Source: Oscillospiraceae bacterium
GTDB lineage: Bacteria > Bacillota > Clostridia > Oscillospirales > Oscillospiraceae
NCBI GenBank assembly: GCA_017447645.1
Contig: JAFSNA010000139.1
Coordinates: 1-41,584, forward strand
Reading direction: 5' to 3'
Length of the DNA stretch: 41,584 bases
Of the stretch, positions 1-8,664 are shown piece by piece (position 1 is the stretch's first letter; each line of letters begins with the position of its first letter). The translations under genes and the position numbers were made by a program. Under the pieces are notes generated by a model, which had not been told where the DNA came from, did no database searches, and worked only from the letters and a program-made list of their open reading frames with translations.

Positions 1-1
1 C

Positions 2-757
2 GTGGACGCGATCGGCGTGTCCTCCGCGGGCACCTTCGTGGGCAACGCGCCGATGGTCTCCTCGCTCTTCATCAAGGTCCCGCGCGAGCGGCGCGAGGAG
101 GTCAAAACGGTCTATGACCGCGCGGCCAGGGAGATCGGCGACGTGCCGATCGTCGTGGCCAACGACGGCGACGTGACGGCGCTCGCCGGCGCGATGAGCC
201 TGAACTCCGGCGCGGTCATGGGCATCGCGATGGGCACCAGCGAGGCCGCGGGCTACGTCACGCCGGAGGGCAAGATCCTCGGCTGGTTCAACGAGCTGGC
301 CTTCGCGCCCGTCGATCTGCAGCCGGACGCGCCCGAGGACGAGTGGTCGCACGACTTCGGCGTGGGCTGCAAGTATTTCTCGCAGGACGCCGTGATCCGT
401 CTTGCCCCGCGCGTGGGCATCGAGCTGGACGAGAGCCTGAGCCTGGCCGAAAAGCTCAAGGCCGTGCAGAAGCTGGCCGAGGAGGGACACGAGGGCGCGC
501 GGAAGATCTTCGTGACGATCGGCTGCTACCTCGCCCACACGCTCTCGCTCTACGCCTCGTTCTACGACCTGCGCTACCTGCTGGTACTCGGCCGCGTGGC
601 CTCCGGGATCGGCGGCGAGCTGCTGATCGAAGAGTGCAACCGCGTCCTGTGCGAGGAGTACCCGGAGCTCGCGGCGAAGGTCACGGTCATGCTGCCCGAC
701 GAGAAGGCCCGCCGCGTGGGCCAGAGCATCGCCGCCGCCAGTCTGCCGGAGGTCTGA
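2..757 (+). CDS. ROK-family sugar kinase/regulator, 5' truncated by window edge
   Basis: The reading frame is open from the window edge, so the true N-terminus, including the ATP-binding loop, lies outside; the GTG at base 2 is not taken as a start. The visible part (about 250 residues) has the ROK signatures: G-V-S-S-A-G near the edge, the catalytic-type N-D-G-D-V-T-A segment, and a G-M-G-T-S-E phosphate-binding stretch. ROK proteins phosphorylate hexoses or N-acetylhexosamines, or act as repressors. The stop at 757 is one base before the ATG of a NagA-type deacetylase, so the two are probably co-transcribed, which favours an amino-sugar substrate. The usual ROK Cys-rich zinc motif is not evident in the visible part. 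Substrate cannot be assigned from sequence. Confidence 0.8.
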   Translation: MDAIGVSSAGTFVGNAPMVSSLFIKVPRERREEVKTVYDRAAREIGDVPIVVANDGDVTALAGAMSLNSGAVMGIAMGTSEAAGYVTPEGKILGWFNELAFAPVDLQPDAPEDEWSHDFGVGCKYFSQDAVIRLAPRVGIELDESLSLAEKLKAVQKLAEEGHEGARKIFVTIGCYLAHTLSLYASFYDLRYLLVLGRVASGIGGELLIEECNRVLCEEYPELAAKVTVMLPDEKARRVGQSIAAASLPEV

Positions 758-758
758 G

Positions 759-1886
759 ATGCTTTATACCGACGCTTTTGTGTTCCTGCCCGGACAGGGC
801 TTCGTCCGCGGCGGCTTTGCCGTGGAGGAGGGGCGCTTCGCCGCCGTCTTCCGCGGCGAGCGGAAAGGGGGGCTCGACCTCGGCGGCGCGTACGTGATCC
901 CCGGCCTGGTCGACGTCCACACGCACGGCGCGGCCGGAGCCGATTTTTCCGACGGCGACGCCGCGGGACTGCGCCGCATGGCCGCGCACCTGGCGAAGCG
1001 CGGCGTGACGAGCTTCGCCCCCACCTCGATGACCCTGCCCTACGAGACGCTCGAAAAAGCCTTTGCGACGGCTGCGGAGCTTGCTGCGGAAAGACCGGCG
1101 GGCTGCGCGCGCGTGATGGGCATCCACATGGAGGGCCCCTTCTTCTCCGAAAAGAAAAAGGGCGCGCAGAACGGCGCCTATCTGAAAAAGCCGGACTTCG
1201 AGGGCTTCCGGAAGCTGCAGGAGGGCTGCGGCGGTCTGGTGCGCATCGTCGACGTCGCCCCCGAGCTCGAGGGCGCGGCCGCCTTTACCGAACAGGCGCG
1301 GGAGCTGTGCACGGTCTCCGTGGCGCACACGGACGCGAACTACGACGAGGCGCGGGCCGTCTTTGAGGCGGGCGCGCGCCACCTCACGCACACCTTCAAC
1401 GCGATGCCGGGCATCCATCACCGCAAGCCCGGCCCGATCGGCGCGGCCTCCGAACGCGGGGACGTGATCGCCGAGCTGATCTGCGACGGCCTGCACGTCC
1501 ACCCGAGCGCCGTGCGCATGGCCTTCCGGCTCTTCCCGGGGCGGATCTGCCTGATCTCCGACTCGCTGCGCTGCTGCGGCATGCCGGACGGGGAGTATGA
1601 GCTCGGCGGCCAGCAGGTCTTCCTTTCGGGCGGCATCGCCCGTCTGGCGGACGGCACGATCGCCGGCGCGGCCAGCGATCTGTTCACGGACATGCGAAAC
1701 GCCGTCGCCTTCGGCATCCCGAAGGAGGAGGCGATCCTCGCCGCGACGATCCGCCCCGCGCGGGAGATCGGCCGCGGGAGCGAGATCGGCTCGATCGAGG
1801 AGGGAAAGCTGGCGGACTTCGTCGTCTGCGGCGAGGACCTCTCTCCGCGCGCGGTCTGCATCGGCGGCGAGCTGACGACGCTTTGA
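759..1886 (+). CDS. nagA: N-acetylglucosamine-6-phosphate deacetylase (NagA)
   Basis: The product is 375 residues, normal for NagA, a cytoplasmic metal-dependent amidohydrolase that converts GlcNAc-6-phosphate to glucosamine-6-phosphate and acetate. Visible landmarks in order are the amidohydrolase H-T-H metal motif (H54, H56), the H-M-E-G-P-F segment with metal ligand E125, H190 in S-V-A-H-T-D-A-N-Y, the H-x-T-H-x-F-N-A-M substrate loop near 210, and the catalytic D268 in I-S-D-S. The start ATG lies one base after the ROK stop, indicating translational coupling and a shared amino-sugar catabolic operon. Nothing looks broken. Family assignment is firm; the exact amino sugar was not tested. 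Confidence 0.93.
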   Translation: MLYTDAFVFLPGQGFVRGGFAVEEGRFAAVFRGERKGGLDLGGAYVIPGLVDVHTHGAAGADFSDGDAAGLRRMAAHLAKRGVTSFAPTSMTLPYETLEKAFATAAELAAERPAGCARVMGIHMEGPFFSEKKKGAQNGAYLKKPDFEGFRKLQEGCGGLVRIVDVAPELEGAAAFTEQARELCTVSVAHTDANYDEARAVFEAGARHLTHTFNAMPGIHHRKPGPIGAASERGDVIAELICDGLHVHPSAVRMAFRLFPGRICLISDSLRCCGMPDGEYELGGQQVFLSGGIARLADGTIAGAASDLFTDMRNAVAFGIPKEEAILAATIRPAREIGRGSEIGSIEEGKLADFVVCGEDLSPRAVCIGGELTTL

Positions 1887-1962
1887 CGGCCGGGGCCCGA
1901 GCCGCCGGAGCCGAATACGAACGAAAGGACGCCGCGGGCCGCGAGCCCCGTGCGGGGAAAGC

Positions 1963-2706
1963 ATGGACGGAAACGACAGGAAAAAACGCGCCCGGAAGAA
2001 GAGGGGACTGATCGCGGCGCTCGCGCTCGCGCTGCTCGCCGCAGCCTTCGCCCTCTGGGCCGCCGTCTTCTACCGCGCCGACGCGAAGGCCCTCGCGGCC
2101 CTCGGCTCGGACGAGGCGGTGACGGTCGAAGAGACGGACTACGGCTATTTCTTCGACGGGCCCGGCGACGAGGCGGCGCTGATCTTCTATCCCGGCGCGA
2201 AGGTGGAGGAGACGGCCTACGCCCCGCTGCTGCGGCGGGTCGCCGAAAAGGGCGTGGACGTATGCCTGCTGAAAATGCCGCTGCGTCTGGCCTTCCTCGG
2301 CATGGACCGCGCTGAGGCCGTGCGGAGCGGGTACGGATACGCGCGCTGGTACGTCGGCGGACACTCGCTGGGCGGCGCCTGCGCGGCGATCTGCGCGGCG
2401 GAGCACCCCGGGGATTTCGAGGGCGTGGTGCTTCTTGCGGCCTATCCGACGAAGCCGCTGGCCGGAGACATGACGGAGCTGAGCCTGTACGGCTCGGAGG
2501 ATCTCGTGCTCGACCGCGCGCGGCTGGAGGCGGGGCGGCAATACGCCCCGGACGAGAGCGAGGAGCTCGTCATCGAGGGCGGCAACCACGCGCAGTTCGG
2601 CAGCTACGGCCTCCAGCGCGGTGACGGCGAGGCCGCCATCACGCCCGAGGAGCAGTGGGAGCAGGCAGCGGATTTCATCGCCGCCGGGCTCGGGCGCGCG
2701 GCTTGA
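1963..2706 (+). CDS. Membrane-anchored alpha/beta hydrolase
   Basis: This 247-residue protein has a basic N-terminus followed by one hydrophobic segment (about residues 15-36), so it is probably anchored with the catalytic domain outside the membrane. The nucleophile elbow is G-H-S-L-G-G with Ser at 135. A late G-N-H with His at about 209, and an acidic residue in Y-G-S-E-D, complete a plausible catalytic triad of the Abhydrolase_5 type. It follows nagA by 76 bases with no clear promoter and ends just before a strong terminator, so it may be the last gene of the amino-sugar transcript. The substrate is unknown; esterase or lipase activity is only a family-level expectation. Confidence 0.8.
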   Translation: MDGNDRKKRARKKRGLIAALALALLAAAFALWAAVFYRADAKALAALGSDEAVTVEETDYGYFFDGPGDEAALIFYPGAKVEETAYAPLLRRVAEKGVDVCLLKMPLRLAFLGMDRAEAVRSGYGYARWYVGGHSLGGACAAICAAEHPGDFEGVVLLAAYPTKPLAGDMTELSLYGSEDLVLDRARLEAGRQYAPDESEELVIEGGNHAQFGSYGLQRGDGEAAITPEEQWEQAADFIAAGLGRAA

Positions 2707-2717
2707 ACAAATAAATC

Positions 2718-2761
2718 AGCAAAGCCGATGGACGATCTCGTCCATCGGCTTTGCTGTTTTT
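2718..2761. terminator. Bidirectional intrinsic terminator between convergent transcripts
   Basis: A perfect 16-bp stem (2718-2733 with 2740-2755) and a six-base loop are followed by a GTTTTT tract on the plus strand. On the minus strand the same stem is followed by a weaker T-rich stretch. It lies between the plus-strand hydrolase stop (2706) and the minus-strand kinase A stop (2793), so it can end both transcripts. Confidence 0.88.
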
Positions 2762-2792
2762 GAGGAAGCTTTCGTTCCGGCCCCGGCGACCG

Positions 2793-5726
2793 TCAGGCTG
2801 TTTTGAAGCGGAGCTTGGCGCTCTGCAGGGGATCGTTCTGATTGTAGATCGTCAGCTTGTTCCAGTCCTCCTGCGTGCCCGTGTAGTACACGGTGCTGAG
2901 CTTGCTGCAGCCCTTGAAGGCCCCGGAGCCGACCGAGTAGAGACTGTGGGGCAGCGCGATGCTCGCCAGCCGCTCGCAGTTTTCAAACGCGTAGCTGTCG
3001 ATCTGGGTGACGCCCTCGGAGATTGTCACGGTGCTCAGGTTGACACAGCCGGAGAACAGGGAGTTGCTGATCGTGCGCACGCCCGCGGGGATCGTCGCCT
3101 TCGTCAGCGTCGTGCAGTCCTTGAACGCGGAGCTGCCGATCGAATCGACGCTCTCGGGCAGCATGGCGGCGCCCAGCTTGGCGCAGCCGGTGAAGGCCTG
3201 GGCCCCGATGCTGCGGAGCCCCTCCGGGAAGGTCAGCCGCGACATGACGCAGCCGGCGAAGGCCGCGCCGGAGATCGTGGTGACGCCGTCGGGGATCGTG
3301 TAATTGGTGCCGAGCTTCATCGGCGGGAAGCAGACGAGAGTGCTGCCGTCCTGCGAGAAGAGCACGCCGTCGACCGCCTTGAAGGAGCTGCTGCCCTCCG
3401 CGACCTCGATCTTCGCCAGGGCCGTACCGCTGTTCAGAGCCCATGTGCCGATCGAGCGGACGCTCGCCGAAAGCGTGACGCTGCTCAGCGCGGAGCACTG
3501 ATCGAAGGCGTAATCGCCGATCTCCGTGACGCCCTCCGGGAAGGTCACGCTCTTGAGCCCGCCGCAGCCGGAAAACGCGTACTCGCCGATCGAGGCGACG
3601 CTGCCGGGGAACTGGAGCTCGCTGATCTCATAACAGCCGTAGAAGGACTGCTGTCCGATCGTCGTGACGCCCTCCGGGACCTGATAAACGCCGCTTTTCC
3701 CGCAGGGGCAGCACAGCAGCGTTTTGCCGTCCTTCGAGAGGAGCACGCCGTCGATCGAGCTGTAATTCGCGTTGCCGGGCGCGACCACGATCGCGGAGAG
3801 GTCGCCGCAGGCCGAGAAGGCCTGGTCGCCGATCTCCGTGACGCCCTCGGGGATCGTCACGGTCTTGAGACGGCTGGAGTAGAAGGCCTCCTGGCCGATC
3901 GTCTCCACGCTCTCCGGGATCGTGATCTCCGCCACGGAGCAGCCGGAAAAGGCTCCCTGACCGATGGAGACGAGCCCCTCCGGGAGCGTCACGCTCTTGA
4001 GACTGTAGCAGCGGTAAAAGGCGTTTCTTCCGATGGACTCGACGCTCTGCGGGATCGTCACGGAGCTGAGACGGTCGCAGCCGGAGAAGGCCGCGCCGCC
4101 GATGGAGGTGATGCCGTCCTCGATCACGACCTGCGTGATCTGATCCTGCGCCTGCCGCCAGGGAACGCTGCTTTGGGATTCGGCGTAATCCGGCATGTCG
4201 CCGACGCCGTAGATCGTCAGCACGCCGCCGTCCAGCCGGTAGTCCCATTGATCCGTGGGACGCGGCGTCGGCGTGGGCTCGGGCGTGGGCTCGGGCGTGG
4301 GTTCGGGCGTGGGTTCGGGGGTCGGCTCGGGCGTCGGCGCGGCCGTTTCCTCGGCCGCCGCGGCGCTCTCGGCCGGCATGGCGCTCACGGTCGGATCCGA
4401 CGCTTTGAGCTTCGGCAGCAGGAAGATCAGCGCGCCGGCCGCGAGCGCGAGCACGGCGGCGATGACGGCGACAAGGCCGGTCTTTTTCTTTTTTGGCGGC
4501 GCGGCCGTCTTTTTTGCCTCGCCCTCCGCCGCGTGCAGCGCGGAAACGGTCTTGTCGTCGTCCGTTTCGCCCCGGTGCAGTACGCTGACGGTCTCGTCGG
4601 CGTCCGTCTCGCCCCGGTGCAGCACGCTGACGGTCTCGTCGGCGTCCGTCCGGCCCCCATGCAGCGCGCTGACGGTCTCGTCGTCGTCCGTCGGCGCCTC
4701 GGAGGTCGGCGCGGGGGTCGTCGTGCCTCCGTCACCCGGCCGCGTAAAGGCGGAGCGTTCCACGCGGATCTTCGGGTCCTTGCCGTAGATCAGCTCGTCC
4801 TTGCCGCGCGGATAGTCGATGGCCTCCAGCTCCTCGCGCATCTGCAGGGGGCTGGAGTAGCGGTCCTTCGGATCATAGGCGCAGGCCTTCAGGACGATCT
4901 CGGCAAGCCGCCCCTCCGCGTTCGCGGGCGGGGGGATCGGTTCGCCGCTGACGCGGCGCTGCAGCGCGCGCTCGCGCTCGGTGTACGAGATCGGCGTGGG
5001 CGGCGCGGGCAGGAAGGGCGCGCGGTTGTTGTTCAGCAGACGGTACAGCACGATGCCCAGCGAATAGATGTCGACCGTCGAGCCGTACTTCTCGTCGCGG
5101 TAGATCTCCGGGGCCATGTAGGTATAGGTGCCCTTCTTCGACAGGCCGCCCGTCGTTTTCTCCAGCGTCCTCGCCACGCCGAAGTCGCCCAGCTTGTAGT
5201 CGCCTGCGCGGGAGACGAAGATGTTCTCGGGCTTGATGTCGCGGTGGATGATGTTGTAGCGCTGGCACAGCTCGAGCGCCTGGCACATGTCGACGCCCAA
5301 CTTGATGATGTCGCTGCGGGTCATCTCGTGGCTGCTCATGTAGCGGAGCATGGGCGTGAGCAGCTCCATGCGGATAAAGATGTCCCAGCCGATGCCCTGG
5401 CTGAGCGGCACGACGGCGTGGTCCTCGCAGCTGACGATGTTCGACGTGCCCTTGAGCTCGCTCATAAGCACGAACTCCTGCACGACGTCCTCGGCCATGC
5501 TGCGGAAGAAGGCGGTCACGGCCGCGTCGTCCAGACCCTCCGCGCGGATGCTTTCGACCTCGCTCTGGCTGGAGGGGATGGTCATGATCTTGATCGCGGC
5601 GGTGTAGATCGTGCCGAAATCCTCCCTGTGGGCCTCGTAGACCTTGCCGAAGGCGCCCTCGCCCAGCAGCTTGACCAGGGTCCAGTTGTCCAGCACGACG
5701 TCGCCGATCTTATACTTTCCGTTCAT
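2793..5726 (-). CDS. Receptor Ser/Thr kinase A with BspA-type LRR ectodomain
   Basis: The 977-residue product has a cytoplasmic kinase domain (about 15-300) with glycine loop G-E-G-A-F-G from 22, Lys46, H161-R-D163, N168, D181-F-G and A205-P-E, so it should be active. A linker holds four 14-residue repeats, each with D-[E/K]-T-V-S-[V/A]-L-H and Thr at 351, 365, 379 and 393. A KKKK stretch and one transmembrane helix (about 418-441) follow, then a Pro-Thr-Pro-Glu stalk (about 461-491) and roughly 15 BspA-type LRR_5 units to the C-terminus. A G-A-G-G-T-G Shine-Dalgarno site precedes the ATG. It is the last gene of the minus-strand kinase operon and a clear paralogue of kinases B and C. Role (inference): an envelope sensor that phosphorylates FHA partners of the T7SS locus. 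Confidence 0.92.
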   Translation of the reverse strand: MNGKYKIGDVVLDNWTLVKLLGEGAFGKVYEAHREDFGTIYTAAIKIMTIPSSQSEVESIRAEGLDDAAVTAFFRSMAEDVVQEFVLMSELKGTSNIVSCEDHAVVPLSQGIGWDIFIRMELLTPMLRYMSSHEMTRSDIIKLGVDMCQALELCQRYNIIHRDIKPENIFVSRAGDYKLGDFGVARTLEKTTGGLSKKGTYTYMAPEIYRDEKYGSTVDIYSLGIVLYRLLNNNRAPFLPAPPTPISYTERERALQRRVSGEPIPPPANAEGRLAEIVLKACAYDPKDRYSSPLQMREELEAIDYPRGKDELIYGKDPKIRVERSAFTRPGDGGTTTPAPTSEAPTDDDETVSALHGGRTDADETVSVLHRGETDADETVSVLHRGETDDDKTVSALHAAEGEAKKTAAPPKKKKTGLVAVIAAVLALAAGALIFLLPKLKASDPTVSAMPAESAAAAEETAAPTPEPTPEPTPEPTPEPTPEPTPTPRPTDQWDYRLDGGVLTIYGVGDMPDYAESQSSVPWRQAQDQITQVVIEDGITSIGGAAFSGCDRLSSVTIPQSVESIGRNAFYRCYSLKSVTLPEGLVSIGQGAFSGCSVAEITIPESVETIGQEAFYSSRLKTVTIPEGVTEIGDQAFSACGDLSAIVVAPGNANYSSIDGVLLSKDGKTLLCCPCGKSGVYQVPEGVTTIGQQSFYGCYEISELQFPGSVASIGEYAFSGCGGLKSVTFPEGVTEIGDYAFDQCSALSSVTLSASVRSIGTWALNSGTALAKIEVAEGSSSFKAVDGVLFSQDGSTLVCFPPMKLGTNYTIPDGVTTISGAAFAGCVMSRLTFPEGLRSIGAQAFTGCAKLGAAMLPESVDSIGSSAFKDCTTLTKATIPAGVRTISNSLFSGCVNLSTVTISEGVTQIDSYAFENCERLASIALPHSLYSVGSGAFKGCSKLSTVYYTGTQEDWNKLTIYNQNDPLQSAKLRFKTA
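4270..4340 (-). repeat. 12-bp tandem array encoding the PTPE stalk of kinase A
   Basis: Tandem near-copies of a 12-base unit (GGCGTGGGCTCG on the plus strand) encode the Pro-Thr-Pro-Glu spacer. Similar arrays lie at 7391-7464 (kinase B) and 9531-9590 (kinase C). They fall exactly between membrane helix and ectodomain, so they are possible sites for ectodomain exchange or length change. Confidence 0.85.
4540..4690 (-). repeat. 42-bp tandem repeat encoding four Thr motifs in kinase A
   Basis: Four imperfect copies of a 42-base (14-codon) unit encode D-[E/K]-T-V-S-[V/A]-L-H plus a spacer. The Thr codons lie exactly 42 bases apart (complement of GGT at 4674, 4632, 4590 and 4548). Confidence 0.88.
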
Positions 5727-5780
5727 CGAAACACCTCGGGAATGCTTTTTTGTGGATGGGGAGGAGCTCTCCTCCGCGGA

Positions 5781-8642
5781 TCAGGACGCGTTGAACGTGA
5801 TCTTGCCGTTCGTCAGAGCGTCGTTGCCGCTCTCGATCGTGACCAGGTTCCACAGGGCCTGGCTGCCCTTGAAGCGGATGGTCTTCAGATGCGAGCAGTC
5901 GCCGAAGGCCGAATTGCCGATCTTGGCTACGCTCTGCGGCAGATCCACGCTCAGCAGATTGTCGCAGTAGCGGAAGGCGCCCGAGTCGATCACGGTGACG
6001 CCCTCCGGGATCGTGACGGAGCTGAGGCTCATGCAGTAGGAGAAGGCGTGGCTCGAGATGATGTTGACGCTCTGCGGGAGTGTCACCTTGGACAGCTGAT
6101 AGCAGCTGGAGAAGGCGTAGTCGCCGATCTCGGTGACGCTGTCGGGAAGCGTGACGGCTTTGAGATTGTCGCAGCTGTAGAAAGCATACTCCCCGACCGA
6201 GGTGAAGCCCTCCGGGAAGGGCAGCTTTGCCACGTTGCTGTAATAGAAGGCGGCGCGGCCGACCGAGGTGAGACTGTCCGGGAAATCCACGCTCATCAGC
6301 TTGGCGCGGTAGAAGGCGTAGTCGCCGATCGTGGTGACGCCCTCCGGGATCGTATAGTTGCCGGTGGATTTCTGCAGCGGGAAGCAGACCAGCGTGCTGC
6401 CGTCCTTCGAGAAGAGGACGCCGCCGACCGACTTGAAGTACGGGTTGTCCGCCGAGACCTCGATCTTCGACAGCTTGTCGCAGTAGTTGAAAACATTACG
6501 CCCGTAGGATTTGAGGGTCGACGGGAAGCTCACGCGCGCCAGCGTGATGCAGGAGGAGAAGGCGTAGTCGCCGACGGACTCGACGCCCTCCGGGAGCACC
6601 ATCTTCGTTATCCGCTCGCAGTCGTAAAACGCTTCGCGGCCGATCGTCCGGACGCTGCCGGGGATCGTCACGGTGCTCATGCAGCCGTAGCAGAGGGCGC
6701 GGTCGCCGATGGTCGTGACGCCCTCGGGGATCCGCAGGCTCGCGGTCCGCCCGCCCGGGCAGCAGACCAGGGTCGTGCCGTCCGCGGAATAGACGACGCC
6801 GTCGGTCGACTTGAAATACGGGCTGTCCGCCTCGACGTCGATCTTGGTCAGACGGATGCAGCGGGCGAAGGCCCCTTCTTCGATCTCGGAGACGCTCTTC
6901 GGGATCGACACGAGCTTCAGACGCGGGCAATTGTAGACCGCCTCTTCCCCAATGGATTCGACGCCGTCCTCAAACACGACGCTGATCAGCTGGTCGCAGT
7001 CGCTGAAGGCTCTCTCGCCGACCTTTTTGACGTTGCCCGGCACGGTTACCTTTGTCAGACCGCCGCAGTCGCCGAAGGCGTAATCGCCGATCTCGGTGAC
7101 GCTGCCCGCGATCGAAATGGAATTGAGGCTCGGAAAATGATAGAAGGCATAATTGCCGATGCCGGTGATGCCGTCCTCGATCACGAGCTGCGTGATGACC
7201 TTCGACTTCTGCTGCGACCACGGCGCGGTGGAGCCCGGCGTGTAGAAACGGCCGGAGGAATAGGAGGAGTACGAATAGTTCGCCATGTTGCCCGTGCCGC
7301 TGATCGTCAGCGTGCTGCCCCGGATCGCCCAGGTCCAGTCGCCCTCGACCCAGACCTCTTCCTCGCTCTCCGGCTCCGGCTCGCTCTCCGGCTCGGGCAC
7401 GGGCTCGGGCGTCGGTTCGGGCGTCGGTTCCGGTGTTGGCTCCGGCGTGGGCTCGGGCGTCGGCGCGGCCGTCTCCTCGACAGGCTGCGGCGTCGAGACG
7501 GCGGGCGGCTCGTTGACGGACGGATCCGAGACCAAAAGCTTCGGCAGCAGATAGATCCCCGCGCCGATCAGGAGCGCGAGCACCGCGGCGATCGCCAGGA
7601 TCGGCCCGGCCTTTTTCTTTTTCTTCGTCCCGGCGGAGGAGCCCCCCGCGCCCGGCTTCGTGTAGGCCGAGCGCTCCACGCGGAGCTTCTTGTCCTTGCC
7701 GTAGATCAGCTTGTCCTTCCCGCGCGGGTAGAGGATCGCCTCCAGCTCCCTGCGCATCTCCGCCGGGCTGGAATAGCGGTCCTTCGGATCGTAGGCGCAG
7801 GCCTTCAGAACGATCTCCGCGAGCCGTCCCTCCGCGTTCGCGGGCGGCGGCAGCTCTTCGCCGTCGATGCGCCGCTGCAGCGCCCTCTCGCGCTCGCTGT
7901 AGGAAACGGGCTCCGGCGGGGGCGGCAGGAAGGGCGGACGGTTGTTGTTCAGCAGACGGTATAAAACGATGCCCAGCGAGTAAAGGTCGACCGTCGAGCC
8001 GTAGGGCTCGTCGCGGTAGATCTCCGGGGCCATATAGGTATAGGTGCCCTTCTTGGAAAGGCCGCCTGTTGTTTTCTCCAGGGTGCGCGCGACGCCGAAG
8101 TCGCCGAGCTTGTAATCGCCCGTCCTGGCGACGAAGATGTTCTCGGGCTTGATGTCGCGGTGGATGATGTTGTACTTCTGGCAGAGCTCCAGAGCTTTGC
8201 AGATGTCTATGCCGAGGCGGATGACGTCATTGCGGGTCAGCTCGCGTCCGCTCATGTAGCGGAGCATCGGGGTGAGCAGCTCCATGCGGATGAAGATGTC
8301 CCAGCCGACGCCCTCGGTGTGGGGTACGACCGAGTGGTCCTCGCAGCTGACGATGTTGGTCGAGCCCTTGAGCTCGCTCATGAGGACGAACTCCTGCACG
8401 ACCTGCTCGGCCATGTCGCGGAAGTAGGCGGTGACGGCCTCGTCGTTCATGCCCTCGGCGCGTGCGCTCTCGACCTCGCTCTGGCTGGAGGGGATGGTCA
8501 TGATCTTGATCGCGGCGGTATAGACGGTGCCGAAATCCTCTCTGTGGGCCTCGTAGACGCGGCCGTAGGCGCCCTCGCCCAGCAGCTTGACCAAAGTCCA
8601 GCTGCCGAGTACGACGTCGCCGATCTTGTATTCTCCGTTCAT
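5781..8642 (-). CDS. Receptor Ser/Thr kinase B with BspA-type LRR ectodomain
   Basis: This 953-residue paralogue of kinase A has the same kinase numbering: G-E-G-A-Y-G from 22, K46, H161-R-D163, D181-F-G and A-P-E near 205. After a short linker come one transmembrane helix (about 343-366), a Pro-Thr-Pro-Glu stalk grading into Glu/Ser-rich sequence, and about 16 LRR_5 units. Its linker is shorter than those of A and C and lacks the T-V-S-V-L-H motif, a notable difference if that motif is a phospho-switch. It sits 22 bases downstream of kinase C and 54 bases upstream of kinase A, in one operon. BspA-type LRRs in surface proteins commonly bind protein or glycan ligands; the ligand here is unknown. 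Confidence 0.92.
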   Translation of the reverse strand: MNGEYKIGDVVLGSWTLVKLLGEGAYGRVYEAHREDFGTVYTAAIKIMTIPSSQSEVESARAEGMNDEAVTAYFRDMAEQVVQEFVLMSELKGSTNIVSCEDHSVVPHTEGVGWDIFIRMELLTPMLRYMSGRELTRNDVIRLGIDICKALELCQKYNIIHRDIKPENIFVARTGDYKLGDFGVARTLEKTTGGLSKKGTYTYMAPEIYRDEPYGSTVDLYSLGIVLYRLLNNNRPPFLPPPPEPVSYSERERALQRRIDGEELPPPANAEGRLAEIVLKACAYDPKDRYSSPAEMRRELEAILYPRGKDKLIYGKDKKLRVERSAYTKPGAGGSSAGTKKKKKAGPILAIAAVLALLIGAGIYLLPKLLVSDPSVNEPPAVSTPQPVEETAAPTPEPTPEPTPEPTPEPTPEPVPEPESEPEPESEEEVWVEGDWTWAIRGSTLTISGTGNMANYSYSSYSSGRFYTPGSTAPWSQQKSKVITQLVIEDGITGIGNYAFYHFPSLNSISIAGSVTEIGDYAFGDCGGLTKVTVPGNVKKVGERAFSDCDQLISVVFEDGVESIGEEAVYNCPRLKLVSIPKSVSEIEEGAFARCIRLTKIDVEADSPYFKSTDGVVYSADGTTLVCCPGGRTASLRIPEGVTTIGDRALCYGCMSTVTIPGSVRTIGREAFYDCERITKMVLPEGVESVGDYAFSSCITLARVSFPSTLKSYGRNVFNYCDKLSKIEVSADNPYFKSVGGVLFSKDGSTLVCFPLQKSTGNYTIPEGVTTIGDYAFYRAKLMSVDFPDSLTSVGRAAFYYSNVAKLPFPEGFTSVGEYAFYSCDNLKAVTLPDSVTEIGDYAFSSCYQLSKVTLPQSVNIISSHAFSYCMSLSSVTIPEGVTVIDSGAFRYCDNLLSVDLPQSVAKIGNSAFGDCSHLKTIRFKGSQALWNLVTIESGNDALTNGKITFNAS
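7391..7464 (-). repeat. 12-bp tandem array encoding the stalk of kinase B
   Basis: Degenerate 12-base repeats of the same type as in kinase A encode the Pro-Thr-Pro-Glu stalk after the membrane helix. Confidence 0.75.
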
Positions 8643-8664
8643 GGCGTTCTCCGATAGTTTCCTT

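Noticed and set aside
4270-4340. Short regular repeats considered as a CRISPR-like array
   Set aside because: The 12-base units have no spacers and are in-frame codons for a Pro-Thr-Pro-Glu stalk.
2751-7964. Very long plus-strand open frame (about 1737 codons) opposite kinases A and B
   Set aside because: It is an antisense shadow of GC-rich kinase genes: Arg/Gly/Asp/Ala-rich low-complexity translation, no domain, no ribosome site, while the minus strand has complete kinase domains.
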